The notes: generated from the sequence alone by a model not told the origin. A stretch of 64,000 nt of DNA from Noviherbaspirillum pedocola (GCF_016632335.1 NZ_JAEPBG010000003.1:124001-188000), one strand, 5' to 3'; shown: positions 1 through 9,459, counted from the first letter of the stretch. A program made the numbers and translations.

Positions 1-2
1 CC

Positions 3-461
<459 letters not shown>

Positions 462-463
462 CG

Positions 464-664
464 ATGGAAATCCGGCTCAACGGCGAGGCGCACGCGCTGC
501 CCGAGGGCGGCAGCGTCGCCGACCTGGTCCGCTCGCTCGAGCTGGCCGGCAAGGCGCTGGCGGTTGCAGTCAACCGCCAGGTCGTGCCGCGCGGGCAGTG
601 GGAAGCGTGCCTGCTGAAGGCTAGCGATCAGGTGGATATCGTAAAGGCCATCGGCGGCGGATAG
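464..664 (+). CDS. thiS: Sulfur carrier protein ThiS
   Basis: ThiS is the small ubiquitin-like sulfur donor for the thiazole ring. Its C-terminal glycine is adenylated and thiocarboxylated. The product is 66 residues, the usual family length, begins MEIRLNGE and ends AIGGG, giving the required terminal Gly-Gly. An ATG at 458, two codons upstream, overlaps the thiC stop and is an equally possible start. A 120-base gap holding a palindromic repeat separates it from thiG. Confidence 0.93.
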   Translation: MEIRLNGEAHALPEGGSVADLVRSLELAGKALAVAVNRQVVPRGQWEACLLKASDQVDIVKAIGGG

Positions 665-676
665 TCCGTAGCCATT

Positions 677-757
677 CGTAGGTTGGGCTGCCAAGCCCAA
701 CATCGAACGCCTGCGGGCCGCCAGCATGTTGGGCTTCCTTCGTCAGCCCAACCTACG
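677..757. repeat. Palindromic intergenic repeat, copy 1 (GTAGGTTGGGC type)
   Basis: Two outer arms, CGTAGGTTGGGCT at 677 and AGCCCAACCTACG ending at 757, are exact inverted copies. Inner segments (AAGCCCAACAT / ATGTTGGGCTT) also pair, so the RNA could fold into one long hairpin or two smaller ones. It resembles the REP-like palindromes scattered between genes in Burkholderiales. It sits between thiS and thiG in one operon, so it may affect mRNA processing or partial termination. Confidence 0.85.
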
Positions 758-784
758 CCCACGCTCCAATTCAACAAGGACCCC

Positions 785-1573
785 ATGAAACCGATCACAG
801 AAACCCTGACCATCGCCGGCAAGAGCTACGGCTCGCGCTTGCTGGTGGGCAGCGGCAAGTACAAGGACCTGGAACAGACCCGCATCGCCACCGAGGCCAG
901 CGGCGCCGAGATCATCACCGTGGCGATACGCCGCGTGAACATCGGCCAGGATCCGAACGCCCCCAGCCTGCTGGACGTGGTGCCGCCGTCGAAATACACG
1001 ATCCTGCCCAACACCGCCGGCTGCTACAACGCCGACGACGCGGTCTACACGCTGCAGCTCGCGCGTGAACTGCTGAACGGTCACAAGCTGGTCAAGCTCG
1101 AAGTGCTCGGCGACGAAAAGACCCTGTTCCCCAACATGCCGGAAACCCTCAAGGCGGCCGAGCGCCTGGTGAAGGATGGCTTCGACGTCATGGTCTATTG
1201 CAGCGACGACCCGATACAGGCGCGCATGCTGGAAGACATCGGCTGCTGCGCGGTGATGCCGCTGGCATCGCTGATCGGCTCCGGCATGGGCATCCTGAAT
1301 CCATGGAATCTGTCGCTGATCATCGAGCAGGCCAAGGTGCCGGTGCTGGTCGATGCCGGCGTGGGCACCGCCTCGGATGCCGCGATCGCGATGGAGCTCG
1401 GCTGCGATGGCGTGCTGATGAATACCGCGATCGCCGGCGCCCAGGACCCGGTGCGCATGGCGCGTGCAATGAAACTGGCGGTGGAAGCCGGTCGCGAAGC
1501 CTATCTCGCCGGCCGCATTCCGCGCCGCTTCATGGCCTCGCCGTCGTCGCCGATGGCCGGCCGCGTCGTTTGA
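785..1573 (+). CDS. thiG: Thiazole synthase ThiG
   Basis: ThiG is a TIM-barrel enzyme that builds the thiazole phosphate carboxylate from deoxyxylulose phosphate, dehydroglycine and ThiS thiocarboxylate. The 262-residue product begins [20 protein letters not shown]. It contains the [10 protein letters not shown] strand, likely bearing the Schiff-base lysine, and the phosphate-binding [12 protein letters not shown] and GVLMNTAI loops. The ATG at 785 is chosen because the in-frame extension back to 683 runs through the palindromic repeat and has no family resemblance. thiE follows after 10 bases. Confidence 0.97.
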   Translation: MKPITETLTIAGKSYGSRLLVGSGKYKDLEQTRIATEASGAEIITVAIRRVNIGQDPNAPSLLDVVPPSKYTILPNTAGCYNADDAVYTLQLARELLNGHKLVKLEVLGDEKTLFPNMPETLKAAERLVKDGFDVMVYCSDDPIQARMLEDIGCCAVMPLASLIGSGMGILNPWNLSLIIEQAKVPVLVDAGVGTASDAAIAMELGCDGVLMNTAIAGAQDPVRMARAMKLAVEAGREAYLAGRIPRRFMASPSSPMAGRVV

Positions 1574-1583
1574 GGAGGCGAGC

Positions 1584-2207
1584 ATGTCAGCCGAACTGAA
1601 AGGCCTGTACCTCGTCACCCCGGACTGGGATGACACCGACAAGCTCGTGGCCGCCAGCGACGCTGGACTGCGCGGCGGCGCGACTATCCTGCAATACCGG
1701 CACAAGACCGCGGATGCGGCATTGCGCCGCGAGCAGGCCGCGGCATTGCTCGCGTTGTGCCGTCGCCATGGCAAGCCCTTCATCATCAACGACTATCCCG
1801 AGCTGTGCGTGGAACTCGATGCCGACGGCGTGCATGTTGGCGGCACCGATGCCGCGGTGGCCGAGGTGCGCGCGCTGATCGGTCCCGACCGCATCCTCGG
1901 CGCTTCCTGCTACGGCAGCCTGGACCTGGCGCGCTCGGCGCGCGACGCCGGCGCGAGCTATGTCGCTTACGGCGGCTTCTATCCGTCGCGGGTAAAGAAA
2001 TACGAAGTCACCACCGCGCCGGACATCGTCGCGCGTTCACGCAGCGAAATCGGCTTGCCCAGCGTTGTCATCGGCGGCATGACCTGCGCCAACTGCGGCA
2101 CGCTGGTCGCACAGGGTGCGGACATGGTGGCGGTGATCAGCAGCGTGTATTTCACCGAGGATCCGGAAGCGGCGGCGCGGGAACTGGCTGCGCTTTTCGC
2201 TTCGTAA
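1584..2207 (+). CDS. thiE: Thiamine-phosphate synthase ThiE
   Basis: ThiE couples the pyrimidine pyrophosphate and thiazole phosphate into thiamine phosphate, closing the pathway encoded by this operon. The 207-residue TIM barrel shows LQYRHKTAD near residues 36-44, FIINDY near 66-71, GVHVGGTD near 81-88 and a late GGMTCANCG loop where most homologues have a glycine-rich phosphate site. A purine-rich GGAGGCG stretch lies just before the ATG. It is the last gene of the operon; no clear rho-independent terminator follows. Confidence 0.94.
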   Translation: MSAELKGLYLVTPDWDDTDKLVAASDAGLRGGATILQYRHKTADAALRREQAAALLALCRRHGKPFIINDYPELCVELDADGVHVGGTDAAVAEVRALIGPDRILGASCYGSLDLARSARDAGASYVAYGGFYPSRVKKYEVTTAPDIVARSRSEIGLPSVVIGGMTCANCGTLVAQGADMVAVISSVYFTEDPEAAARELAALFAS

Positions 2208-2381
2208 GTCGGCTCCTTTCAAGCGGCTGCCCAGTTGTTGCTACGCCTTTGGCATCGTCTGGTACGCGATGCCGGAGGAGAGCGATAAGCTTGGCGCAGC
2301 GAAGTGGTGCGCTGATCGTGAAACGCGCGGCAGGTATTTGCGGCCTTGCCCATGTCGGTTCGCTCAACGTCGCGCAGATAG

Positions 2382-2417
2382 CCTGATTGTTACCAAATTG
2401 CATCTCCTGATTGTTAC
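2382..2417. repeat. Twelve-base direct repeat CCTGATTGTTAC upstream of uvrD
   Basis: The exact 12-mer CCTGATTGTTAC occurs at 2382-2393 and again at 2406-2417, with a 24-base period, just upstream of the probable uvrD -10 box. Two identical 12-mers this close are unlikely by chance. They could be tandem operator half-sites or the relic of a local duplication. No known regulator motif is recognised. Confidence 0.6.
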
Positions 2418-2438
2418 GGCACCCCGCGCACCCGGGCT

Positions 2439-2444
2439 TATAAT
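2439..2444 (+). promoter_or_regulatory. Likely -10 box (TATAAT) of uvrD
   Basis: A perfect TATAAT ends six bases before the uvrD ATG. Transcription would then begin at or very near the A of the start codon, and no Shine-Dalgarno sequence precedes it. No convincing -35 box lies 16-18 bases upstream; TTGTTA at 2411 is 22 bases away. Confidence 0.5.
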
Positions 2445-2450
2445 CGCCGG

Positions 2451-4718
2451 ATGCAAAATCTCCTCCACAACCTCAACCCGGAACAGCTCGCCGCGGTAAC
2501 CTTGCCGTCGCAATCGGCGCTCATCCTCGCCGGTGCCGGCTCCGGCAAGACCCGGGTGCTGACCACCCGCATCGCCTGGCTGATCCAGACCGGCCAAATT
2601 TCTCCTGCCGGCGTGCTGGCGGTGACCTTCACCAACAAGGCGGCCAAGGAAATGATGTCGCGGCTCTCGGCGATGCTGCCGATGAACATCCGCGGCATGT
2701 GGATCGGCACCTTCCACGGCCTGTGCAACCGCCTGCTGCGCGCGCATTACCGCGACGCCGCGCTGCCGCAGAGCTTCCAGATCCTCGATACCCAGGACCA
2801 GCTGTCGATGATCAAGCGCATGCTCAAGGCGCTGAACATCGACGACGAGAAATACCCGCCGCGCAACCTGATGTACTTCATCAACGGCGCCAAGGATGAC
2901 GGCCTGCGCGCGCAGGACATCGATGCGCATGACGAATACAACCGCCGCTTCGTCGAGCTGTACGACATCTACGACCAGCAATGCCAGCGCGAAGGCGTGG
3001 TCGATTTCGCCGAACTGCTGCTGCGCACTTACGAGCTGCTGTCGCGCAATCAGCCGCTGCGCGAGCATTACCAGCAGCGCTTCCGCCATATCCTCGTCGA
3101 CGAATTTCAGGACACCAACAACCTGCAGTACAACTGGCTGAAGCTCCTGGCCGGGCGCGACAACGCGGTGTTCGCCGTCGGCGACGACGACCAGAGCATC
3201 TATGCGTTCCGCGGCGCGAATGTCGGCAACATGGCTGCGTTCGAGCGCGAGTTCAGCGTGCAGAATCTGATCAAGCTCGAGCAGAACTACCGCTCGCACG
3301 GCTATATCCTGGACGCGGCCAACACGCTGATCGCCAACAATGCCAAGCGCCTCGGCAAGAACCTGCGCACCGATGCCGGCCATGGCGAGCCGATCCGCGT
3401 CTATGAAGCCACCAGCGACCTGCAGGAAGCAAACTGGATCATCGAGGAATCGAAGAGCCTGATCGCCGAAGGCGCTTCGCGCAGCGAGATCGCGGTGCTG
3501 TACCGTTCGAATGCGCAATCGCGGGTGATCGAGCATGCGCTGTTCTCGGCCGGCATTCCGTATCGCGTCTATGGCGGCCAGCGCTTCTTCGAGCGCGCCG
3601 AGATCAAGCATGCGATCGCCTATCTGCAGCTCATCGACAATCCGCACAACGACTCGGCCTTCCTGCGCGTGGTGAATTTCCCGGCGCGCGGCATCGGCGC
3701 ACGCAGCCTCGAGGGCTTGCAGGACGTGGCGCGTCAGCGCCGCTGCTCGTTGCATGATGCGGTCGCGCATGTGCCGGGACGGCCTGGCACGCTGCTGACC
3801 AATTTCGTCAAGCTGATCGATGACGTGCGCGCCGAGACCGCGCTGCTGTCGCTGCCGGAGATGGTGCAGGTGATGCTGGACAACAGCGGCCTGATCACGC
3901 ATTACCGCAGCGAGCGCGAAGGCGCGGACCGCGTCGAGAACCTGGAGCAGCTGGTCGCGGCGGCAAGCCAGTTCATTTCCGAGGAAGGCTTCGGCCGCGG
4001 CACGCCGGCGCTGCAGGGGCCGAGCGCGGAGGCAGTCGCGGGGCAAGCCATCGTCAATGCCGACGGCGTGGAAATCGTCGATGCCGATGCGCCGCTGACG
4101 CTGGTGATGTCGCCGCTGTCGGCCTTTCTGTCGCATGCGTCGCTGGAAGCCGGCGACAACCAGGCGCAGGCCGGGCAGGATGCGATGCAACTGATGACGG
4201 TGCATGCGGCCAAGGGCCTGGAATTCGATGCGGTGTTCATCACCGGCCTGGAGGAAGGCCTGTTCCCGCACGAGAACAGCGACAAGGCCGAGGGCGGCGT
4301 CGAGGAAGCGCGGCGGCTGATGTATGTGGCGATCACGCGCGCGCGGCGCCGGCTGTATCTGAGCTTCTCGCAGACGCGCATGCTGCACGGCCAGACGCGC
4401 TTCAACATCAAGTCGCGCTTCTTCGATGAATTGCCGGAAGAAGCGCTGAAATGGCTGTCGCCGAAGGTGCAGCATCACTGGTTCGCCAGCCAGCCGCGCG
4501 CGGCCTGGGCCGATACGCCATCAAAACAGCCGGCATTGGCGTCGAGCACCGAGCTGGGCTGGCGCATCGGGCAGACGGTGCTCCATCAGAAGTTCGGCGA
4601 AGGCGTGATCGTCAATATCGAAGGCGGCGGCGGCAATGCGCGCGCAAGCATCAACTTCGGACCGAATGGCATGAAGCTGCTGGACTTGACGATCGCGAAG
4701 CTGGAGAAGGTGGCCTAA
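2451..4718 (+). CDS. uvrD: UvrD/PcrA-type DNA helicase II
   Basis: This superfamily 1A 3'-5' DNA helicase acts in nucleotide excision and mismatch repair and at stalled forks. The 755-residue protein has all SF1 motifs in order: Walker A AGAGSGKT (about 27-34), TFTNKAAKEM (Ia), DEFQDTNN (Walker B, about 218), QNYRSHG, VHAAKGLEF (V, about 583) and VAITRARRR (VI). The C-terminal 50 residues (WRIGQTVLHQKFGEGVI onward) match the Tudor-like domain of PcrA/UvrD that contacts RNA polymerase, which separates it from Rep. The start lies directly after a TATAAT with no ribosome site, suggesting a leaderless message. Confidence 0.95.
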   Translation: MQNLLHNLNPEQLAAVTLPSQSALILAGAGSGKTRVLTTRIAWLIQTGQISPAGVLAVTFTNKAAKEMMSRLSAMLPMNIRGMWIGTFHGLCNRLLRAHYRDAALPQSFQILDTQDQLSMIKRMLKALNIDDEKYPPRNLMYFINGAKDDGLRAQDIDAHDEYNRRFVELYDIYDQQCQREGVVDFAELLLRTYELLSRNQPLREHYQQRFRHILVDEFQDTNNLQYNWLKLLAGRDNAVFAVGDDDQSIYAFRGANVGNMAAFEREFSVQNLIKLEQNYRSHGYILDAANTLIANNAKRLGKNLRTDAGHGEPIRVYEATSDLQEANWIIEESKSLIAEGASRSEIAVLYRSNAQSRVIEHALFSAGIPYRVYGGQRFFERAEIKHAIAYLQLIDNPHNDSAFLRVVNFPARGIGARSLEGLQDVARQRRCSLHDAVAHVPGRPGTLLTNFVKLIDDVRAETALLSLPEMVQVMLDNSGLITHYRSEREGADRVENLEQLVAAASQFISEEGFGRGTPALQGPSAEAVAGQAIVNADGVEIVDADAPLTLVMSPLSAFLSHASLEAGDNQAQAGQDAMQLMTVHAAKGLEFDAVFITGLEEGLFPHENSDKAEGGVEEARRLMYVAITRARRRLYLSFSQTRMLHGQTRFNIKSRFFDELPEEALKWLSPKVQHHWFASQPRAAWADTPSKQPALASSTELGWRIGQTVLHQKFGEGVIVNIEGGGGNARASINFGPNGMKLLDLTIAKLEKVA

Positions 4719-4733
4719 GGCTTTTGCAAAAGG

Positions 4734-4802
4734 CGTAGGGTGGGCGTAGCCCACGCGGTGTGCGGTTGATCATCAGGCAACGTGGGCTGCGCCCACCCTA
4801 CG
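4734..4802. repeat. Palindromic intergenic repeat, copy 2 (GTAGGGTGGGC type)
   Basis: CGTAGGGTGGGCGTAGCCCACG (4734-4755) is inverted as CGTGGGCTGCGCCCACCCTACG (4781-4802) with one mismatch, around a 25-base centre. It fills the gap between the convergent uvrD and copper-chaperone genes and could end transcription from both sides. It is nearly identical to the copy at 12953. Confidence 0.9.
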
Positions 4803-4815
4803 GAAGCCATACCTT

Positions 4816-5280
4816 CTATCTGCCCGGCGCCTCGTCCACGCTCACCATCACTTCCGTGCGGCCGGCATTCTCGAAGATCAGCGTCAGGGGAAAGCGTTCG
4901 CCCGACTTCAGCGGCTGGCGCAAACCCACCAGCATCAGGTGATAGCCGTCGCCCGGCTTCATCGTCACCCGCGCATGCGGCGGCAGCTCCAGCTTGCCGA
5001 CTTCACGCATGCGCATCACGTTGTCTTCCATGCGCATTGTATGAATCTGTGTCGACGCGGCCACCGGCGAGCTGGCCGAGATCAGCGTGTCCGGATTGTC
5101 GCCGCGATTTTCTATCGTCACATACGCGCCGCCCGCGGGTTGCATCGGCACGGTCGGCCGTGCATGCGCTGCGCTGATTTTCAGCTTGCCGAGTTCGATG
5201 TCCTGCGCGCTCGCGGCGCCAGCGATGGAGGAAAGGACAAGGGCTGAGGCAAGGGCAAGCAGGGCGGGCAGTTTCATCAT
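4816..5280 (-). CDS. PCu(A)C-type periplasmic copper chaperone
   Basis: PCu(A)C proteins carry Cu(I) in the periplasm and help load the CuA site of cytochrome oxidase. The 154-residue product starts with a signal peptide (MMKLPALLALASALVLSS, likely cut after ASA near 24). It has the family copper ligands: HTMRMEDNVMRM in the middle and YHLMLVGL nearer the C-terminus, a His/Met set of H(M)X10M...HXM type. The start at 5280 is chosen because a GAGA-type ribosome site precedes it and the signal peptide then begins at residue 1. The nearby cox cluster suggests a role in oxidase metallation, which is inference. Confidence 0.9.
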   Translation of the reverse strand: MMKLPALLALASALVLSSIAGAASAQDIELGKLKISAAHARPTVPMQPAGGAYVTIENRGDNPDTLISASSPVAASTQIHTMRMEDNVMRMREVGKLELPPHARVTMKPGDGYHLMLVGLRQPLKSGERFPLTLIFENAGRTEVMVSVDEAPGR

Positions 5281-5366
5281 GGTCTCTTGTTGGCTTGAAA
5301 GGCGCGGCAATTATAGGCCAGGCGCAACATCGCAAAGACGCCTGGCCAGCTCGTCGCTTCGTCGCT

Positions 5367-5837
5367 TCAGGCGCCGCCCGCATAGCCGTGCTGGCGCCAC
5401 GCTTCATACACCACCACCGCAACGGTGTTGGACAGATTGATGCTGCGATTCCCGGGGCGCATCGGCAGGCGGATGCGCTGCTCCGCCGGGAAGGAATCGC
5501 GCAGGGCCGGCGCCAGGCCGCGTGTCTCCGAGCCGAACACGAACACATCACCGGGCTCGAAGGCGAGCGAGGCGAAGGGTGTGGAGCCGTGCGTGGTCAT
5601 CGCGAACATGCGAGTCGGATCAGGCCGCTCCGCGGCGACATAGGCATCCCAGTTCGGATGCACGCGCATCTGCGCATACTCGTGGTAATCGAGGCCGGCG
5701 CGGCGCATCTTTGCATCGTCCAGCGGAAAGCCGAGCGGCTCTATCAGATGCAATTGCGCGCCGGTGTTGGCGCACAGGCGAATGATGTTGCCCGTGTTCG
5801 GCGGGATTTCGGGTTCGACCAGAACGACATGAAACAA
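5367..5837 (-). CDS. trmL: tRNA (cytidine/uridine-2'-O-)-methyltransferase TrmL
   Basis: TrmL is a SPOUT methyltransferase that 2'-O-methylates wobble nucleotide 34 in certain leucine tRNAs. The 156-residue product is the short single-domain form (YibK/CspR). It shows VEPEIPPNTGNIIRLC at the N-terminus, FGSETRGL near 100 and the C-terminal knot sequence NRSINLSNTVAVVVYE. It lies 37 bases downstream of comF on the same strand. Confidence 0.95.
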   Translation of the reverse strand: MFHVVLVEPEIPPNTGNIIRLCANTGAQLHLIEPLGFPLDDAKMRRAGLDYHEYAQMRVHPNWDAYVAAERPDPTRMFAMTTHGSTPFASLAFEPGDVFVFGSETRGLAPALRDSFPAEQRIRLPMRPGNRSINLSNTVAVVVYEAWRQHGYAGGA

Positions 5838-5874
5838 GAGGGTTTCTCCGGGGTGGATAGGGATGGATGTGGAC

Positions 5875-6615
5875 TCATTTCGGCGGCGTGCGCGCCAGCG
5901 CCAGGCAAGTTACCCGCACCGCGCCGAAGCGCTTGAGCACCGCGGCTGCCGCGTCCAGAGTTTCGCCGGTGGTCATCACATCGTCGACCACGGCGACATG
6001 ACGCCCGCGCACCAGCGCGATGCCCGCCGGACTCAGCGTGAATGCGCGCCGGACATTGGCGCGCCGCTCGCGATGCGGCAGCAGCGATTGCGGCACGGTT
6101 TCCCGGCTGCGCACCAGCAGGCGCTTTTCCAAGGGAATGCCGAGACGGCGCGCGAGCGGACGCGCGATTTCCAGCGACTGGTTGAAGCCGCGCTCGGCCA
6201 ATCGCGACGCGCCTAGCGGCACGGCGGTCAGCAGATCGGGCATCGGCAAGCCGTCGCGCCGCATGATGGCCGCTTCCAGCAGCGCGGCAAACAGGGGTGC
6301 GAGCGCCAGTTGCGCGCCGAACTTCAGGTCAAGCACCAGGCGGTCGAGCGGCGGCGCATAGTCGCTTGCGACGACCGAGCAATCGAATGCCGGCGGGTGC
6401 GCCAGGCATGCGCCGCACAGCGGACTTGCCGATGATTCCGGCAAGCGCAAGCCACAGCATTCGCAGCGGCACGACGCTGTGCGCAGGTAGCGCGCGCCGC
6501 AGTCCGCACACAACGCCGCGCCGCAACCACGTCCGCACAGGGCGCAGTTGCAGGGCAGGGCGGCGCGCAGCCGCTCAAGCGGATGGCGCAGGCAATGTCG
6601 GAGAGCTGGAAGCAT
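5875..6615 (-). CDS. comF: ComF family phosphoribosyltransferase-like protein
   Basis: ComF proteins are needed for late steps of natural transformation in several bacteria and combine a zinc ribbon with a phosphoribosyltransferase fold. The 246-residue product has a cysteine-rich N-terminus (CALCGRGCG, CADCG, CRCECCG, CGAC between about 24 and 73) and a C-terminal PRPP-type loop VAVVDDVMTTGET near 215. The RGFNQS segment typical of ComF is near 150. It is divergent from bioC, with the two starts within about 60 bases. Whether this organism is transformable cannot be read from the gene. Confidence 0.9.
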   Translation of the reverse strand: MLPALRHCLRHPLERLRAALPCNCALCGRGCGAALCADCGARYLRTASCRCECCGLRLPESSASPLCGACLAHPPAFDCSVVASDYAPPLDRLVLDLKFGAQLALAPLFAALLEAAIMRRDGLPMPDLLTAVPLGASRLAERGFNQSLEIARPLARRLGIPLEKRLLVRSRETVPQSLLPHRERRANVRRAFTLSPAGIALVRGRHVAVVDDVMTTGETLDAAAAVLKRFGAVRVTCLALARTPPK

Positions 6616-6677
6616 GGCGCATGGATGCCGGCAAGCGTGTAAACTGCGCCGATTATCTCATTGCCCCGCATCGTTTC

Positions 6678-7616
6678 GTGTCCCAAGCCCCCAGCCCCGC
6701 CGAGCGCGCCAGCGCCCCCATTGATTTGCGCCGGGTGCGCCGTCTGTTTTCCGATCCCGCGCGCGTGGCCGAGTCCGGCTTTCTGCGACGGGAAGTCGCC
6801 GGCCGCATGTTCGAACGTCTTGAATTGATCCGCACCGCCCCGGCCCTGGTGCTCGATGCCGGCTGCGGCGAAGGCGCCGATCTGCCGCTGCTGCGCCAGC
6901 GTTTCGGCGAGGCGCGCCTGCTCGGCCTGGATGCATCGGCCGCGATGCTCGGCGCCGCGCGCGCGAGCCAGGATGCGGCGCTGTCGTCGGTGAACCGGCT
7001 GCTGCGGCGCTTTCTGCCGCGCGCGGCAAATGCGCCGGGCGTGAATGCCGATTTGGTTTGCGGCGACTTTGCCAACCTGCCGCTGGCTGCCGTCAGCGCC
7101 GACCTGATCTGGTCCAATCTTGCGTTGCACTGGCATCCGCAGCCGCACCAGGTATTCCAGGAATGGCGCAGGGTATTGCGGGTCGATGGCCTGCTGATGT
7201 TTTCCTGCTTCGGACCGGACACCTTCCGCGAGCTGCGCGAAGCCTGGGCGGGCATCGACGGTGCGCCGCACACGCTGCCTTTCGTCGATATGCATGATTT
7301 CGGCGACATGCTCGTCGACGCCGGTTTCGCCACGCCGGTCATGGATATGGAAACCATCACGGTCACTTATGCCGACGCTGATCGCCTGCTTGCCGATGTG
7401 CGCGCCTGGGGCGGCAATCCGCTGGCGACCCGATCCCGCGGCCTGCTTGGCCGCGCCGCGCATGCGCGGCTGCGTGCCGCGCTCGACGCCGGACGCCGGC
7501 CGGACGGCAAGCTGCCGCTGACTTTCGAAATCGTCTACGGCCATGCATTCCGCCCGGTGCCGAAGACCACCGCGGCGGGCGAAAGCATCATCCGCTTCGA
7601 TAGACCGAAAAAATAG
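6678..7616 (+). CDS. bioC: Malonyl-ACP O-methyltransferase BioC (SAM methyltransferase)
   Basis: BioC methylates malonyl-ACP so that the fatty-acid machinery can make the pimeloyl moiety of biotin. The protein carries the SAM-binding motif LVLDAGCGEGADLPLL and a Burkholderiales-type N-terminus IDLRRVRRLFSDPAR. The GTG at 6678 places this N-terminus about 17 residues in; an ATG at 6621 would add 19 residues but lies in the probable promoter. The partner next to comF also favours BioC. A general class I methyltransferase cannot be excluded. Confidence 0.8.
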   Translation: MSQAPSPAERASAPIDLRRVRRLFSDPARVAESGFLRREVAGRMFERLELIRTAPALVLDAGCGEGADLPLLRQRFGEARLLGLDASAAMLGAARASQDAALSSVNRLLRRFLPRAANAPGVNADLVCGDFANLPLAAVSADLIWSNLALHWHPQPHQVFQEWRRVLRVDGLLMFSCFGPDTFRELREAWAGIDGAPHTLPFVDMHDFGDMLVDAGFATPVMDMETITVTYADADRLLADVRAWGGNPLATRSRGLLGRAAHARLRAALDAGRRPDGKLPLTFEIVYGHAFRPVPKTTAAGESIIRFDRPKK

Positions 7617-7778
7617 AGACCGGCCGGTCAGCCCCCTTTGACGACGCACAAGCGAAGCAGAATTGCCAGGACGTTATTTTGCTTGATGCTCCCGAAGCTT
7701 AGACTTTATACTTTGCCGGCTTGACACTAGCTGCGCGCAGAGCGCGGCGCCATCGGTAATGCTGATCAGGTGAAGCGC

Positions 7779-8228
7779 ATGGCCAATCGGGAATGGACCC
7801 TGAGACGCAATTGCTCGATAACTCCTCGGCAGTTAATCCTGGTGTATGCAGCCCTGTGTTCGGTTTCGCTGGTGGTGGCTCTCATCTTCACCATGCGTGG
7901 CGCCTGGTACATTCTGGGCTTTGCAATTCTGGAACTCACAGCTGTCGGGCTGGCTTTTCTTCAGTATGGGCGTCACGCAACCGATCGCGAATACATCGCG
8001 CTGATCGGAAACAAGCTCCTGATAGAACTGGTCCTGGCCGACTGCTCGCGGCAGTATATGCTCGACTCGCGGCATGCCCGCGTGGCAACACCCGAGTCGA
8101 GCAACGACCTGATCGCCGTCGAAGCACACGGCATTCGGGTCGAGGTGGGGAGACATCTCGCAGCATGGAAGCGGCGCGAGTTCGCACTTGAACTCGGTCG
8201 CGCACTGCGGGAAACGCGCCCGGTGTAG
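7779..8228 (+). CDS. DUF2244 membrane protein upstream of cytochrome oxidase genes
   Basis: This 149-residue integral membrane protein of unknown function has two adjacent hydrophobic segments, roughly residues 18-38 (LILVYAALCSVSLVVALIF) and 43-62 (YILGFAILELTAVGLAFL), then a polar C-terminal domain. It matches DUF2244, which commonly precedes coxB in betaproteobacteria. The ATG at 7779 has a CAGGTGA ribosome site eight bases upstream; a GTG at 7770 is also in frame. A part in oxidase biogenesis is suggested only by location. Confidence 0.85.
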   Translation: MANREWTLRRNCSITPRQLILVYAALCSVSLVVALIFTMRGAWYILGFAILELTAVGLAFLQYGRHATDREYIALIGNKLLIELVLADCSRQYMLDSRHARVATPESSNDLIAVEAHGIRVEVGRHLAAWKRREFALELGRALRETRPV

Positions 8229-8277
8229 GCAGTCGCCGGGAAGCACAGAATTCTTAAAAAGGCATTTTGGGGAAAAC

Positions 8278-9438
8278 ATGAAACATGCGAAGCGCCTTCT
8301 AAGGTCGATGCTCGGTGCGGTTTTCATGGCGGCGATGATGCCGGCCTTGGCGGTGGTGGACAGTCCGGGCGGGCCAGCGGTGCGGGAAATGGGCTTCCAG
8401 CCGCCGGTCACGGCAATTGCCGCCGAGGTATTTACCCTGCACAACTGGATGATCGGCATCTGCTTCGTCATCTTCGTCGGCGTCTTCGGCGTGATGCTGT
8501 ATTCGATCATCAAGCATCGCAAATCGGTCGGCCACCAGGCCGCGAGCTTCCATGAAAGCACCGCTGTCGAAATCGGCTGGACCATCATCCCCTTCATCAT
8601 CATCGTGCTCATGGCGCTGCCGGCGACCCGCACCGTGGTTGCCATGAAAGACACCTCGGGCGCCGACCTCACCATCAAGGCCACCGGCATGCAATGGAAA
8701 TGGGGCTACGACTACCTGAAGGGCGAGGGCGAGGGCATTTCCTTCCTGTCCAACCTGTCCACGCCGCGCGAGCAGACCGTCGATCCCACCAAGGTCAAGA
8801 ACGACAACTACCTGATCGAAGTTGATAATCCGCTGGTCGTGCCGGTCAACAAGAAGGTGCGCATCATTACCACCGCCAACGACGTGATCCACTCCTGGGG
8901 CGTGCCCGCCTTCGCGGTGAAGCAGGATGCGATTCCCGGCTTCGTGCGTGACACCTGGTTCCGCGCCGAGAAGGTCGGCGTGTACCGCGGCAATTGCTAT
9001 GAACTGTGCGGCAAGGATCATGCATTCATGCCCATCGTGGTCAACGTGCTGTCGGAAGGCGACTACCGCAAGTGGGTCGACGACAAGAAGAAGGCGATGG
9101 CCGCCATGGCCGACGATCCGAACAAGACCTGGACCATCGATGAGCTGAAGACCCGCGGCGAGAAGGTGTACGCGGCCAATTGCGCAGCCTGCCACCAGCC
9201 GACAGGCAAGGGCGTGCCGGGTGCCTTCCCGGCGCTGGACGGTTCCAAGGTCGTCAATGGACCGAAGGCGGACCAGATTCACATCCTGCTGAACGGGCGC
9301 AATGCGATGCCGGCATGGAAGGCGGTGCTGTCCGATACCGATATCGCCGCGGCCATCACCTACACCCGCAACAGCTGGTCGAACAAGGCTTCCGAAAACA
9401 TAGTCCAGCCGGCTGAAGTCCTGGCTGCGCGCAAGTAA
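8278..9438 (+). CDS. coxB: Cytochrome c oxidase subunit II with fused cytochrome c domain
   Basis: Subunit II takes electrons from cytochrome c through its binuclear CuA centre. The 386-residue precursor has a signal peptide, two membrane helices (about 50-75 and 98-117) and a periplasmic cupredoxin domain. CuA ligands are visible in VIHSWGVP (near 203) and GNCYELCGKDHAFM (near 239-248). A C-terminal cytochrome c domain with heme motif CAACH (about 302-306) and a distal Met in NAMPAW makes it a caa3-like subunit II. The ATG at 8278 follows a GGGGAAAAC ribosome region and gives a proper signal peptide. ctaD follows after 21 bases. Confidence 0.97.
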   Translation: MKHAKRLLRSMLGAVFMAAMMPALAVVDSPGGPAVREMGFQPPVTAIAAEVFTLHNWMIGICFVIFVGVFGVMLYSIIKHRKSVGHQAASFHESTAVEIGWTIIPFIIIVLMALPATRTVVAMKDTSGADLTIKATGMQWKWGYDYLKGEGEGISFLSNLSTPREQTVDPTKVKNDNYLIEVDNPLVVPVNKKVRIITTANDVIHSWGVPAFAVKQDAIPGFVRDTWFRAEKVGVYRGNCYELCGKDHAFMPIVVNVLSEGDYRKWVDDKKKAMAAMADDPNKTWTIDELKTRGEKVYAANCAACHQPTGKGVPGAFPALDGSKVVNGPKADQIHILLNGRNAMPAWKAVLSDTDIAAAITYTRNSWSNKASENIVQPAEVLAARK

Positions 9439-9459
9439 CCGATTCCTGGGAGAGACGAG

